A stretch of DNA of 64,000 nucleotides from Anaerolineaceae bacterium. GTDB lineage: Bacteria; Chloroflexota; Anaerolineae; Aggregatilineales; Phototrophicaceae. The translations under genes and the position numbers were made by a program. This document shows, piece by piece, positions 23,421 to 33,528 of the stretch; positions within the stretch are counted from its first letter, which is position 1; the number at the start of each line of letters is the position of its first letter. The stretch is taken from positions 226,039-290,038 of the forward strand of contig JACKCG010000007.1 of NCBI GenBank assembly GCA_020634135.1, in the 5' to 3' direction. The notes beneath the pieces were generated by a model. That model worked only from the letters and a program-made list of their open reading frames with translations. It was not told the DNA's origin and made no database searches.

Positions 23421-25667
23421 ATGATTGGTGGAACGGCTGCGGTCAGAAAGCCGCGTTTTATCTCACTGCGATGGCGTTTCATCCTGCCATTTTTTGCTGT
23501 TATCCTGATACTTGCCATGATTGGCGCATATGTATTGGCAAGTAATGGCGGCGGCGTGGCGATTCCCCAACAGAACCTCTTACTCCAGAGTAGCCGCGCC
23601 ACATCTGAACGCATGACGATGCTTTATGAATGGCTGCGAGCAGAAGCACAACGGGCAGCTTTTACCAATCATATCAGCGAAGCCATCACCAACCGGGATA
23701 CGGAAACCCTGCATCTCACACTTGAAGGACTGGCAAGGCTGGCACAACTCGACAGCCTGATTGTGACCGATGCTCAGGGCGTGGAAGTATTCGGGCTTTT
23801 GCACGTCATACGGCAAGAGACGGATGATTATGCCATCAGTAACGGCACGGATTTAAGCGGTGAGCCGATCATCCGTGACGTGCTGGATGAGGGGTATGTG
23901 GGTGCCAGCGGGCTGCTGCTGACCGCCGAAGGGATGGTTTTGTATACCGCCGTGCCGATCAACCGCGATGGGCAGACAGTCGGCATCGCCCTCGCCGGGA
24001 TCGGGCTGGAGCAGGTATTGAATGAGCTGCACGGAAGTGCGATCACGGAGATTGCGCTGTACGGTGGGGTAAACGGTGGACTGCTGCGGACGACGCTGAT
24101 CCCAACCAACATGGGGCTGGATGCGCTGGCGCTCCCGCCGGAAGTCTATGCACAAGCCTTACAAACTACCGGCGGCGTACCGATAAGACGATTGACCATT
24201 GATGGCAAACCTTACCAGGGAGCTTATTTCCCGTTCGCCTTCGGGCCGAAAACCCTGGGGGTCACGGCGGCAATCTTGCCGGATAATGTACCTTTCATCC
24301 TGCAAATGGGGCAGCAGTTATCCGCGCTGGTCATGGCCGGATTAGCCGGGGGAGTCGTCATCGCAGCCTATGTAGGCGTAAGCATGATGCTGGTACGAGT
24401 CAACAAAGTGACTCGCGTGGCTGAAGCGCTGGCCGCGGGGGATATCACCGCCCGCACCGGTATGACGGCAACCAGCGAAATCAGCGCGATGGGACAGGCG
24501 CTTGACCACTATGCCGATACAGTACAGGAACGCCAGGACGCCCTGCGGCTTACGCTGCGCCGCCAACGCCGTGAGGCCGAACATCTTCTCACGATCCTGG
24601 AAACGCTGCCAGACGGTATTGTCGTTCAGGATACGGATGGACGTGTGATCCTCATCAACGAAAAAGCTAAAGCCCTGCTCGGTTCACAACACATGTCACC
24701 GGGAGCGAACCTGCATGAGTTGACCGAGGTCGTCACCGATAAACTCGGCCCATCGCTGGCACCGGGTATGTATGCGCTTGGCGATCCACGCCGGGTGGAT
24801 GTCGAGGGACGAATGCTCTCGGCACAGGCCGTCGCCTTAACCAATATGTCCGCACAGCGCGTTGGCACAATCATTTCCTTGCGGGATATCACCAGCGAAA
24901 TCCGCCGGGAACGCGCCCGCGAGACGATGCTGCAACAGCTTGAGGCTGAAATCCAGCAACCGCTGGCACAATTAGCTCAGACCGAGGCAATCCGGCAATC
25001 CGGCGGTGGCTTCACCCGCGAACTCACCCGGCACGCGGCGGCACTGCAAAAACTCATCGTGGAAATGCGTGACCTGACAGGCGCAACCGCCGAAGGAATT
25101 AAGGAAGAACAACAATCACTACCACTGGAGACTCTGGTTTGGGCAGTAGCGAATGAATGGCGGCAGGTTGCACTGGCGGCTAATCTCACGCTGGATGTGT
25201 TGATTGAGCGCAAAGGATTGTTCGTCTTAGGCGATGAACGACGGCTGCGCTGGGCGATTGGCAACATCGTGGATAACGCCATCAAGTACACGCCGCCGGG
25301 CGGAAAACTCACACTCGAAATTCGCGGAGAAGCGGACGGACAGGCACAATTACGGGTACGAGACAACGGTGTAGGCATCACTGCCGACGAAATGCCGCAT
25401 ATTTTCACCCGCTTCTATCGTGGCACCCCGGTGACCGATGCCGGACGGGTCTTGCATGTACCCGGCACTGGGCAAGGGTTAACCACCGCCAAACAGATTA
25501 TTGAAGGGCATGGCGGCAGTATCCGGGTGAAAAGCAAGCAGTGGATTGGCACAGCGGTTTACTTCACGTTGCCGTTAACCGCGCCGGAGCCGATGGCACT
25601 CCCCCGCCTGGCCGAAGACGTAATGGAAGGGGAAACAATCCCGCTGGAGCGCCGCCCAAAACGATGA
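23421..25667 (+). CDS. membrane sensor kinase-like protein lacking the phosphoacceptor histidine
   Basis: This 748-aa protein has two membrane helices (about residues 18-42 and 300-325) flanking an outer Cache-like sensor domain. HAMP and PAS domains (LETLPDGIVVQDTDGRVILI) and a C-terminal ATPase follow. The ATPase keeps the N box DNAIKYTPPGG, G1 DNGVGI and G2 GTGQGL. The helical dimerisation segment reads AEIQQPL where active kinases read HELRTPL, so the expected histidine is Ala509. It may signal through a partner kinase, act as a phosphatase or be an allosteric pseudokinase. I chose ATG 23421, which follows CGGGGA at seven bases, over an in-frame start at 23388. No response regulator is adjacent; the next gene converges with a two-base gap. 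Confidence 0.85.
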   Translation: MIGGTAAVRKPRFISLRWRFILPFFAVILILAMIGAYVLASNGGGVAIPQQNLLLQSSRATSERMTMLYEWLRAEAQRAAFTNHISEAITNRDTETLHLTLEGLARLAQLDSLIVTDAQGVEVFGLLHVIRQETDDYAISNGTDLSGEPIIRDVLDEGYVGASGLLLTAEGMVLYTAVPINRDGQTVGIALAGIGLEQVLNELHGSAITEIALYGGVNGGLLRTTLIPTNMGLDALALPPEVYAQALQTTGGVPIRRLTIDGKPYQGAYFPFAFGPKTLGVTAAILPDNVPFILQMGQQLSALVMAGLAGGVVIAAYVGVSMMLVRVNKVTRVAEALAAGDITARTGMTATSEISAMGQALDHYADTVQERQDALRLTLRRQRREAEHLLTILETLPDGIVVQDTDGRVILINEKAKALLGSQHMSPGANLHELTEVVTDKLGPSLAPGMYALGDPRRVDVEGRMLSAQAVALTNMSAQRVGTIISLRDITSEIRRERARETMLQQLEAEIQQPLAQLAQTEAIRQSGGGFTRELTRHAAALQKLIVEMRDLTGATAEGIKEEQQSLPLETLVWAVANEWRQVALAANLTLDVLIERKGLFVLGDERRLRWAIGNIVDNAIKYTPPGGKLTLEIRGEADGQAQLRVRDNGVGITADEMPHIFTRFYRGTPVTDAGRVLHVPGTGQGLTTAKQIIEGHGGSIRVKSKQWIGTAVYFTLPLTAPEPMALPRLAEDVMEGETIPLERRPKR

Positions 25668-25669
25668 CG

Positions 25670-26650
25670 CTACCCGGCACGCTCCGCCCGGCGAACGGCA
25701 AAGGCCAGCAGCATATCCACCAGTCCCGCCTGCAATAGCGCAAAGACCAGCAATACCGGTCCCAGCAGCAAACTATACGGCACAGCAAACCACAGACTGC
25801 CTGTGAAGCTCAGGTGCAGGAACGACAGTGACCAGTCTCCCATTGCGCCGAATGCCGCCAGCAGTAGCCAGTTCTGGACATTATCCAGCCCAGACTGCCC
25901 TGCCACCACCTGCGTTGCCCCGATGACCAGCAAAATCACCATCAACAAACGGATGATGACCATCACGATCTGCGCCAGTACACTGTAGGTGCGCCGCTGA
26001 ACCAGGGTCGCCAGCAGCAGCCCGGCAGCCGCATCTAATCCCAGGCTGGTGAGGGGCAACAACAGGCTGGCAGTCAACAGTAGAACGAGCAATAAGACGC
26101 CGGCTACTGGCGTGACTGCCGGCGTAACGCCGTTTAACAGCAAGTCGAGGTAATGTCCCTGGAAGGCCGTCAGATCATAGAATAGCCCCAGAATCATCAG
26201 CACCCGCGCCGTATAAATGACAACCAGGAGCCAGCGCAGCCGGTAGAACAGGACAACGGCCCAGCGTACCCGCATCGCCAGCCCGGCTCCACCCTCCGTT
26301 GACCGCAGGTCGTCCCAGGACTGGCGACGCTGCTGCTCGCTCACCATACTGACTGTCAGCACCAGAACACCGATCTGCGCCGCGACCTGGACAATCAACA
26401 CCGGCCAGAACAGAATCGCCCGCAGGCTCTCACTTAGGTTGTGCCCTGGCTCGTGCTGGAATATCCCCGTAGCGATAACATACCCGGCCCAGAGCAACAG
26501 TGTGATTGAGACGAGCATACCGAACACACGCAACCGCCGCCCATTCCCGGCAGTTGATCGCTGGCTGGAAGCCAGTTCGTAACGCACAAGAGGATAGTCA
26601 GCCCGCATCCACTGCGGAAACCAGGCCATTAGCCGCTGCATCAGTTTCAT
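25670..26650 (-). CDS. integral membrane protein, unknown function
   Basis: This 326-aa protein has about seven hydrophobic segments (near residues 48-70, 85-105, 130-155, 170-200, 205-225, 235-260 and 290-315). The N-terminal cytoplasmic stretch is RADYPLVRYELASSQRSTAG. The layout resembles ABC-2-like permeases, but I see no diagnostic motif and no ATPase nearby. Its ATG overlaps the stop of addA by four bases, so it is the last gene of the addB-addA operon. Whether it has anything to do with DNA repair is unknown. Confidence 0.7.
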   Translation of the reverse strand: MKLMQRLMAWFPQWMRADYPLVRYELASSQRSTAGNGRRLRVFGMLVSITLLLWAGYVIATGIFQHEPGHNLSESLRAILFWPVLIVQVAAQIGVLVLTVSMVSEQQRRQSWDDLRSTEGGAGLAMRVRWAVVLFYRLRWLLVVIYTARVLMILGLFYDLTAFQGHYLDLLLNGVTPAVTPVAGVLLLVLLLTASLLLPLTSLGLDAAAGLLLATLVQRRTYSVLAQIVMVIIRLLMVILLVIGATQVVAGQSGLDNVQNWLLLAAFGAMGDWSLSFLHLSFTGSLWFAVPYSLLLGPVLLVFALLQAGLVDMLLAFAVRRAERAG

Positions 26651-29600
26651 AGTGTATTCACGTCATCTAAAAAATCGCCGATTCGATCCTCAAGCCGTGT
26701 CAATGCCGCCTGCCAATCAACTTGCGGGACTTCAACCGTCTTATGATAGCGGATGTAGTGGATGTAGGCAGCGGGTATCCGATCATCACCGACTGCATGG
26801 CGAAGCTGCTCCCTGGCCGCTGTTGCGTAGACGCCTACCTGTAAGTGATACTGCCGGGCATGTTCCACCAATGGATGTATATCCCCCTGACGGTATCCTT
26901 CCACAAAACTGGTTTTATAGTCCACCACCGTCCATGAGCCATCTTCCCGCTGGAACAGAGTATCAATTACACCATGAATGATATGTGACTGGTACTGGTA
27001 GATAAACGGGAGTTCCCGATAAACCGGACGCCTGGCCTGGAGCGCATCCTGCACCCATCCGTATACATCGCTTTGCATGGTGCGGTACAGCATCTCCTGC
27101 ACCTGGCTGACCGCTCGTTCGCGCCGGTCATCATCCACGATGCCCTGCTCCCAGGCGTAGCTTTCCAGCACATCCGCCAACTGATTGTTGTCCGGGGTTG
27201 GGAAACGCCACCAACGCAGCGCCTCATGCACCATGTCGCCCAGAATACGCTGCGGGATATACCCGGCCCTGCGCCAGTTCCCCCACCGGATATGTGACGG
27301 AGCGCTGTGCAGCATGTCCTTTCGGAAACGCTGGCGCTGAAAATCTTCATGACTTCCCAGGTCGGCAATCTGAGTCGCTGTGAGGTGACGCACAACACTG
27401 TTTCGGTTGAGCGACACCGGCTCCACCAACGGGGGCGCGGTCAGGCCGCCTGCCAGTGGTTCACCGTTCAGTACCGCCGGGTGTTCCCAGCCAACCGGTA
27501 CTTCAGCCCGGGCAGGATGCGAAACGTCCTCGCTTTCGCCAGCATCCTCCTCTTCAGCTGACCTGCCGACAACAGTGATACCCGCCTGTCCCCAGGGATA
27601 ATCGCGGATATTCGCTCCTGAGAGGAGGTCATCGTGGCCCAAGTCGAGCGTTTCCAGCAACCAGGAGAGCCAACCGGCAGCCTTCAGAGCCTCATTACCC
27701 TGGGATACCTGCCCGCTTACCAGCAAGTAGTCCTGAGCGCGTGTTGCTGCCACATATAACAGCCGCTTACGCTCAGCGGTTTCCCGCAAGGCCAGCAGCT
27801 GTATTGCATGACGATAGGCATAGCTGTCAACATGATTTCCTTCACGCTCATCGTACACGCGACAGGCCAGCCCAGCCTGCGGATCGTATACCAGCGGCGC
27901 TGTGCTGGGATTTCGTCGCTCCCAGGAGGCATCCACCAACGCCACTACTGGAAATTCCAACCCCTTACTGGCATGGACGGTCATGAGTGTGACGGCATTC
28001 TGGGCATCCACCAGAGCCTCACCCTCGCGCACCTCACGTTCGCTCAGGTCAGCCAGATAGCGCGAAAACGCCCCCAACGTAACCTGCCCACTGCTGCGGG
28101 CTTTCTCCAGCAGCTTCTCTACGTTGCCGCGCCGCCGTGCGCCATCAGGAAGCGCCGTCAGTATTGCCAGGTAGCCGGTTTGCGCCAGCGCCTCATGCAG
28201 CAGTTCTTCAATGGTGACACGCCCCGCACGGTCTCGCAGTGCATAAAGAACAGTCCGGGCAAAAGCTACCCTCCCAACTTCATCCGACGGGACTGCCAGC
28301 GGATCTGCCAGTGCCTCCCATAATGGCAAGCGCTCACCAGCCTCATCCCGCATGAATCGCAGTGCGAACAGGGCATCGTCACTCAGGCTAAACAATGGAG
28401 AACGCAGAGCCGTCGCCAATGACAGGTCATCCGCAGGATTGTGCAGCGCCCGAAGCAGGTTGAGCAAGTCCCATACTTCCTGGCGGCTGTAGTAACCGCG
28501 CCCGGCCACAGTCACAAAGGGCAGCCCGGCAGCTTTAAAAGCCTCCTCGTAGAGGGTCACATTAGACATCGCCTGAAATAAGAGCGCCATATCGCCATAC
28601 TGCACCGGGCGGGTGGCCTCCAATGCCCGGTCATAGATCGGGAGTCCCTGTGCCACCATATCACGCAGCCGCCCCGCCAGCGCACCGGCTTCCAACTGCC
28701 GGGCCGCAGCCGCCGGACTGTCATCACCCTTTTCGAGGTCACGCTTGTTCACGAGCAGCAGTTCAAGGGAGGGGAACTCAGATGGCGCTGGCTGGCGCTG
28801 GGATTCCATCGGCTGACCGAGTTCAACTTCATAAGCACGCACCGGACTGGCAGCATCACGCACCAGTAGTTGGCCGAACAGGTAATTGAACCCTGCCACC
28901 AGACGATGATGGGTGCGGAAAGACCGTGCCAGGGCAACATCTGTCCCGCCTCGTGTGAGAATCTGCCCCTTTACCCGGTCAAATACGCTGACATCCGCGC
29001 CACGAAAGGCATAGATGGACTGTTTGGGATCACCCACCACGAACAGACTGCCGGGGCGCTCTAAATCGGCCAATGCCTGGATAATTGACCACTGGCGGCT
29101 GTTTGTATCCTGAAATTCATCCACCAGGATATGCTTGAACTCGGCGTTCCGATAACGAGCGCGCACGAGGGGGAAATCGCGCAGCAGGTCGGCGGTGCGC
29201 TGTTCCAGGTCATCAAAATCGAGCAGGCTGTCTTTCTCTTTGGCGTCACGATAAGCGGATTGTACACGCCGGATCAGATTAGCCCACAGTGGCAGCAGGT
29301 ATGCCGCCCGTTGGTCAGGCTCGCCCGGCGGTTCACCAATATGCTTGAGCGTTTCTCTGGTCATATCCCGGATTCGCCCCAGACGAGCCTTAGATTCAGT
29401 CAGCGTCTCTTTGTCTCCCCAGGCTTTAGAACTGCCAGAGCGCAGATTAATGGTCTCAGAACTACCCAGTATCCGCAGCAGGTCAAGGCGGATGGATAGT
29501 TCGGTCTGCTCGTTGAGCTGTCCTGACAAGCTCCATACCGCCCGCCACACATCGAGTAATTTATCTTCTTGCGGCCAGCCACGCTCCGGGAGCCAATTCA

Positions 29601-30240
29601 GCGATTCGAGGAATACCGGGTCTGTGAGAAGGTTAGCTACTGCCCTCACGGCCTCGGCTTCCCACTGCTCCACCCACCCTGCGAAAAGGTTTTCCCCTAG
29701 TTCTGGCACGTCCAGACTGATCTGATCCACCAGCACACGATGAACGGCCTGTGTTTCGTATTCGACAAACAGTTCACCCAGCAGGTCGCCTTCATCCTGC
29801 AATCGCTGGAACACACGTTCAATCACATCGTCCAGCAGCAACCGGGCATCCACCTCGTCCAGTACTTCAAACTGGGGGTCTACTCCCGCTTCGGGCGCAT
29901 TCGCCCGCAGAATAGTCGCGCACAGACTGTGAATCGTGCTGATACGAGCGCTCTCCATCATCCCCAGGCGTTCATTCCAGATGGCGCGGCGCTCCGGCGT
30001 GTCGGCGCTTTGGGCGCGGGTTTCCAATGTCTGGCGCACGCGATCACGCATCTCCCCGGCGGCCTTCTCAGTAAAAGTGATCGCCACCAGCGCGTTTAAA
30101 GGCCAGTCATGATGGGCTTCAAGCAGCGCCAGGTAGCGCTCGACCAGCACCCGTGTTTTACCGGAACCCGCTCCGGCAACGACAATCACGTTACGGTCAT
30201 GTGTATAGATAGCGGTTTCTTGCTGCTGGGTTGGTTGCAT
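26647..30240 (-). CDS. addA: AddA-type helicase-nuclease (UvrD superfamily)
   Basis: This 1197-aa protein combines a superfamily 1 helicase with a C-terminal RecB-family nuclease. Helicase motifs in order are Walker A VVAGAGSGKT (Lys28), motif II VDEFQDTNSRQW, GDPKQSIYAFRGAD, the motif V region VTLMTVHASKGLEFPVV and motif VI AATRAQDYLLVSG. The nuclease carries GVIDTLFQ and WTVVDYKT, the PD-(D/E)XK residues. With AddB it should process double-strand breaks to a recombinogenic 3' end and degrade foreign linear DNA. It starts three bases after addB, and the downstream membrane protein overlaps its stop, so one transcript is expected. Length is typical of AddA. Confidence 0.9.
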   Translation of the reverse strand: MQPTQQQETAIYTHDRNVIVVAGAGSGKTRVLVERYLALLEAHHDWPLNALVAITFTEKAAGEMRDRVRQTLETRAQSADTPERRAIWNERLGMMESARISTIHSLCATILRANAPEAGVDPQFEVLDEVDARLLLDDVIERVFQRLQDEGDLLGELFVEYETQAVHRVLVDQISLDVPELGENLFAGWVEQWEAEAVRAVANLLTDPVFLESLNWLPERGWPQEDKLLDVWRAVWSLSGQLNEQTELSIRLDLLRILGSSETINLRSGSSKAWGDKETLTESKARLGRIRDMTRETLKHIGEPPGEPDQRAAYLLPLWANLIRRVQSAYRDAKEKDSLLDFDDLEQRTADLLRDFPLVRARYRNAEFKHILVDEFQDTNSRQWSIIQALADLERPGSLFVVGDPKQSIYAFRGADVSVFDRVKGQILTRGGTDVALARSFRTHHRLVAGFNYLFGQLLVRDAASPVRAYEVELGQPMESQRQPAPSEFPSLELLLVNKRDLEKGDDSPAAAARQLEAGALAGRLRDMVAQGLPIYDRALEATRPVQYGDMALLFQAMSNVTLYEEAFKAAGLPFVTVAGRGYYSRQEVWDLLNLLRALHNPADDLSLATALRSPLFSLSDDALFALRFMRDEAGERLPLWEALADPLAVPSDEVGRVAFARTVLYALRDRAGRVTIEELLHEALAQTGYLAILTALPDGARRRGNVEKLLEKARSSGQVTLGAFSRYLADLSEREVREGEALVDAQNAVTLMTVHASKGLEFPVVALVDASWERRNPSTAPLVYDPQAGLACRVYDEREGNHVDSYAYRHAIQLLALRETAERKRLLYVAATRAQDYLLVSGQVSQGNEALKAAGWLSWLLETLDLGHDDLLSGANIRDYPWGQAGITVVGRSAEEEDAGESEDVSHPARAEVPVGWEHPAVLNGEPLAGGLTAPPLVEPVSLNRNSVVRHLTATQIADLGSHEDFQRQRFRKDMLHSAPSHIRWGNWRRAGYIPQRILGDMVHEALRWWRFPTPDNNQLADVLESYAWEQGIVDDDRRERAVSQVQEMLYRTMQSDVYGWVQDALQARRPVYRELPFIYQYQSHIIHGVIDTLFQREDGSWTVVDYKTSFVEGYRQGDIHPLVEHARQYHLQVGVYATAAREQLRHAVGDDRIPAAYIHYIRYHKTVEVPQVDWQAALTRLEDRIGDFLDDVNTL

Positions 30241-30243
30241 GGG

Positions 30244-33200
30244 TTACTTTTCACGTTTATACCGGTGGATGATGCTTACCCGGCAGAACTGGCTGAAGTC
30301 ACAATAATGGGCGCACTTACCATCCTCAAGTTTGTTGGGATGCACAGCGAAATCTCCATCCCGCCCCGCTGTAATATAACGACCCAGATGTACTCGCGCC
30401 TGCTGGATAGCGGCAGCGCCTCTTTCGTCCAACAGCATGTTCCCGCTGATTTCACGGCTACGAATGTGCCAGAACGCGCCGCCAATCACCTCTTTTGGGG
30501 TGCCTGGGAAAGAATCCTGTGCCAACACCTGCTCCGCCGCCAGCAGATAGAGCATCATTTGGAAATTCCGTCCACGCTCCATCTCCTTAACTGGAATGGT
30601 GGTACTGCCGGTTTTGTAATCCACGACAATAACGCCATCACCCAGACGATCCATGCGGTCAATGAAGCCCCGCACACGAAGCGGCTCGATGCCCTCCGCT
30701 ATGGGCAGTTCCAGGACATCTCCGTTACGGGCAAAAGGGGTTTCCTGGCGATACGGTGTGCGGGGTGTGTCGCCAAATGACTTGTTCAGAGGGTTGTTCT
30801 CGCTAAAGTCAGCGACTATCAGTGTCCGCAACCGCTGTTTAAGTATTTGTCGCTCTTTTTCCCAGAGCGCCGGGGTACGGAAACCATAACGGTCAGGCGC
30901 GTCGGCCAGCACTTCATCGGCCACCGCGTCGAAAATTTCCAGGGCAGCATCGAGATTCTCCGGGATGATGAAGATCTCTCCCAGGCGCTTGTAGGTCTCT
31001 TCAAGAATAGCATGGTTGAGTGTCCCCAGTTGGCGGACATCCATACCCTCTTCCGGCTCTTCCACTGCTTCTAACTTCAGCAGGCGTTTGGCGAAGAAGC
31101 GAAAGCCGCACATGCCATATTCATTGAATTGGCTGGCACTCCATACTTTCTCCGGGCCAAGCGCAGCAGCAATCCGGGCAATCAACCCGGCATCAGCCAG
31201 ACGCCCACTGTAGCGATCATGGGGCGCACGCGACATGCGATTCGCCTCCACCGCCCTGCCCTGCCGGATATGCCCCCATAGTGCCGGGTGATGCGCTAAC
31301 AACCAGTTATACACGCCGCTCGACTCGGCATCACCTAGACCTCCAGAAACCGCTAGCAGTGTTTCATGGAGTGAGGCGGCTTCCCTCACTCCAACCACAT
31401 CACCCACACGCAGGCGATCAGCCTGAATGCGCTCGTCAGCGTCGCTGAAAACACGGCGCACGGTTCGCCAGAGATGACTTTCCGGCCAGGGCGCGCCGTT
31501 CTGGTAAGTCGGGCGGGAGAGTGTGAGCGACTCGCGGGCCAGACCGATCAGCTCATAGAACAGACCATCATCAGCTACCTGTTCGGCCTGTGTCGCCAAC
31601 CGCACGCCGCGCTCAGCCAGTGTCTTCCGCTCAGAGTCGAGATACAGTGGGTCTTCCGGTGCCGGCACAGGGAAGATGCTTTCCGACAGACCCGGAATGA
31701 AAACATGACGATGTGGCAGGCCGCGCGCATCAGATGCTATCGTCACGAGTACCTTACCAGAGCGATTCAGGCCCTTCGCTATGCCGGTCTGCCCGAGTGC
31801 AGCCTTGAAATCTGCCAGAAACTCCGGCCATTTCACCAATGTATCGCGCTGAAGCGCCGCAAACAGGGTGTGGGTAGTGAACAGACTGTAAAACACACCT
31901 CTGACGGCCTCCACCGCGACCAGGTCACGAGCACTCACATCATCGTCCTGCACAGCACGAATTTGCGGAAGCAGGTTGAGTGAGTGTGCCGGGTCTATTT
32001 CATCAAGATCATCATCGTTCGGGTCATACTGTGTATCCGGGCCGATCAGAGCTTGCAGCCAACCTACATAAAATCCGGCAGTAGCTTCAACTGGAGGAGC
32101 AATACGGGTAAAGAACGCCTCTAAACGGGCATACAGTGTTTCGGCAGTATCCGGCGATACCATGAAAACATCCCGTTCATCATCATCTTCCCTGGGCTGC
32201 GGGACGGATGCCTGGCGCACAGCGTTTAACCAGGTTTCGCGCCCGCCGGTTATCGCCTGCGCTTTACTGATGCGCTCTAAGATGTCGGTATGTTCCGCAT
32301 CCAGCCCTGGGAAGACAAAGTAAGGAGAGCGCAGCACATCCAACAGCTCACGCCGCCGGAAATCGGATTCGGGCAAGTCAAGCAGGTTCAACAGGGCGAT
32401 GACTGCCGGATTATTCGTAAGGGGTTCGCCCAGATGCAGCGCCAGGGGAATATCATAGCGCCGCCCTAATACCGCGAAATGTTCCCCGTAGCGCCCCCAA
32501 TCACGCAGCGCAATGAGTATGTCATCCGGTTGGCAGTGGCTTCCCAACAGAAGCGACTTCACACGCCGCAGTACCGCTGCAACTTCCTGTGTGGGGTCAG
32601 GCGCTTCAAGAAAGGCGACACCGTCACTAGTGGAAATGGTGGCGGGGTCGGCCAGAAAACTATGCGTAATCAGGTGGCGCAGCGCCGGATGACGGTTATG
32701 TGCCAAACCTGGCAAGGATTCCAATCGCTCTATCTGTGGTCGCACCCCAGCAGATGCGAACGCCGACTCAAGTTGAGCCAGCGCACGCTCAAAACGGCGA
32801 CCTACTGTGCTTTCCCGACCTGGGACATACGGGAGCGTGATGAGGGTTTGGGCGGCACGCCCGGCCAGACGGGCCAGCAGCAGGGCTTGCAGCGGGTTAA
32901 ACTGGTCAAAGCCGTCCACCAGTAAGAGTTGGACATCGCGCCCCGCCGGGTCATGTTCCTCAACGGCCCGCAACGCCAGCCAACCTTCTCCCTCACGGTC
33001 AATCAGAGCGTGCTCTTGCAGCGTTTCCTGGTACGCCTGATAGATACGCGCCAGGTCGTGATCTTTCGGACTGTGTCCTGCTGCCGCGAATATATCCGGT
33101 TCAATGATGTGCTGCTTGAGTTCATAGATGAAATCCGCCATAACCTGGACAAAACCGCGCTTATCCGCAATACGGTGATAGACTTTCAGTTCTCCCCGTG

Positions 33201-33522
33201 CATGAAGATCACGGAGAATATCACGCAGCAAACGCTGACGGGCGGTGTCATCCAGTTCGCGCTGAGGCTGTCCGATGCTGTTCAGAATATGGGCATAAAG
33301 GGTATAGAAGCTGAAAAACTCGATATTGAAGTAGGTGCGGCGTCCGTCGTGTCGTTCGATCAGGCGCTGACGGAAAGCGTCTTCCTGCCGTCGCCCTGCC
33401 AGCAGCGCCCAGACTTTCGGGAAGGGTTGACCTGGCTGCGATAAAACCGTGTCGAGATGATCTAACACCAGTCCGGTTTTGCCAGCGCCGACGGGAGCTA
33501 GCAGAATGCGGGTTTCAGGCAT
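30244..33522 (-). CDS. addB: AddB-type nuclease subunit with Fe-S cluster
   Basis: This 1092-aa protein has the AddB plan. It has an N-terminal nucleotide-binding loop LLAPVGAGKTGLVLDHL (Lys15), a long degenerate helicase region, and a C-terminal nuclease with RGFIDRMDRLGDGVIVVDYK. Four cysteines fit the AddB iron-sulfur cluster: one in EYGMCGFRFF and three in GKCAHYCDFSQFC near the C-terminus. The partner AddA gene follows after three bases. It starts at ATG 33522, six bases after the stop of the NERD-like gene. Sequence conservation with classical AddB is low, as usual, but context makes the call firm. Confidence 0.87.
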   Translation of the reverse strand: MPETRILLAPVGAGKTGLVLDHLDTVLSQPGQPFPKVWALLAGRRQEDAFRQRLIERHDGRRTYFNIEFFSFYTLYAHILNSIGQPQRELDDTARQRLLRDILRDLHARGELKVYHRIADKRGFVQVMADFIYELKQHIIEPDIFAAAGHSPKDHDLARIYQAYQETLQEHALIDREGEGWLALRAVEEHDPAGRDVQLLLVDGFDQFNPLQALLLARLAGRAAQTLITLPYVPGRESTVGRRFERALAQLESAFASAGVRPQIERLESLPGLAHNRHPALRHLITHSFLADPATISTSDGVAFLEAPDPTQEVAAVLRRVKSLLLGSHCQPDDILIALRDWGRYGEHFAVLGRRYDIPLALHLGEPLTNNPAVIALLNLLDLPESDFRRRELLDVLRSPYFVFPGLDAEHTDILERISKAQAITGGRETWLNAVRQASVPQPREDDDERDVFMVSPDTAETLYARLEAFFTRIAPPVEATAGFYVGWLQALIGPDTQYDPNDDDLDEIDPAHSLNLLPQIRAVQDDDVSARDLVAVEAVRGVFYSLFTTHTLFAALQRDTLVKWPEFLADFKAALGQTGIAKGLNRSGKVLVTIASDARGLPHRHVFIPGLSESIFPVPAPEDPLYLDSERKTLAERGVRLATQAEQVADDGLFYELIGLARESLTLSRPTYQNGAPWPESHLWRTVRRVFSDADERIQADRLRVGDVVGVREAASLHETLLAVSGGLGDAESSGVYNWLLAHHPALWGHIRQGRAVEANRMSRAPHDRYSGRLADAGLIARIAAALGPEKVWSASQFNEYGMCGFRFFAKRLLKLEAVEEPEEGMDVRQLGTLNHAILEETYKRLGEIFIIPENLDAALEIFDAVADEVLADAPDRYGFRTPALWEKERQILKQRLRTLIVADFSENNPLNKSFGDTPRTPYRQETPFARNGDVLELPIAEGIEPLRVRGFIDRMDRLGDGVIVVDYKTGSTTIPVKEMERGRNFQMMLYLLAAEQVLAQDSFPGTPKEVIGGAFWHIRSREISGNMLLDERGAAAIQQARVHLGRYITAGRDGDFAVHPNKLEDGKCAHYCDFSQFCRVSIIHRYKREK

Positions 33523-33528
33523 GGCGGG

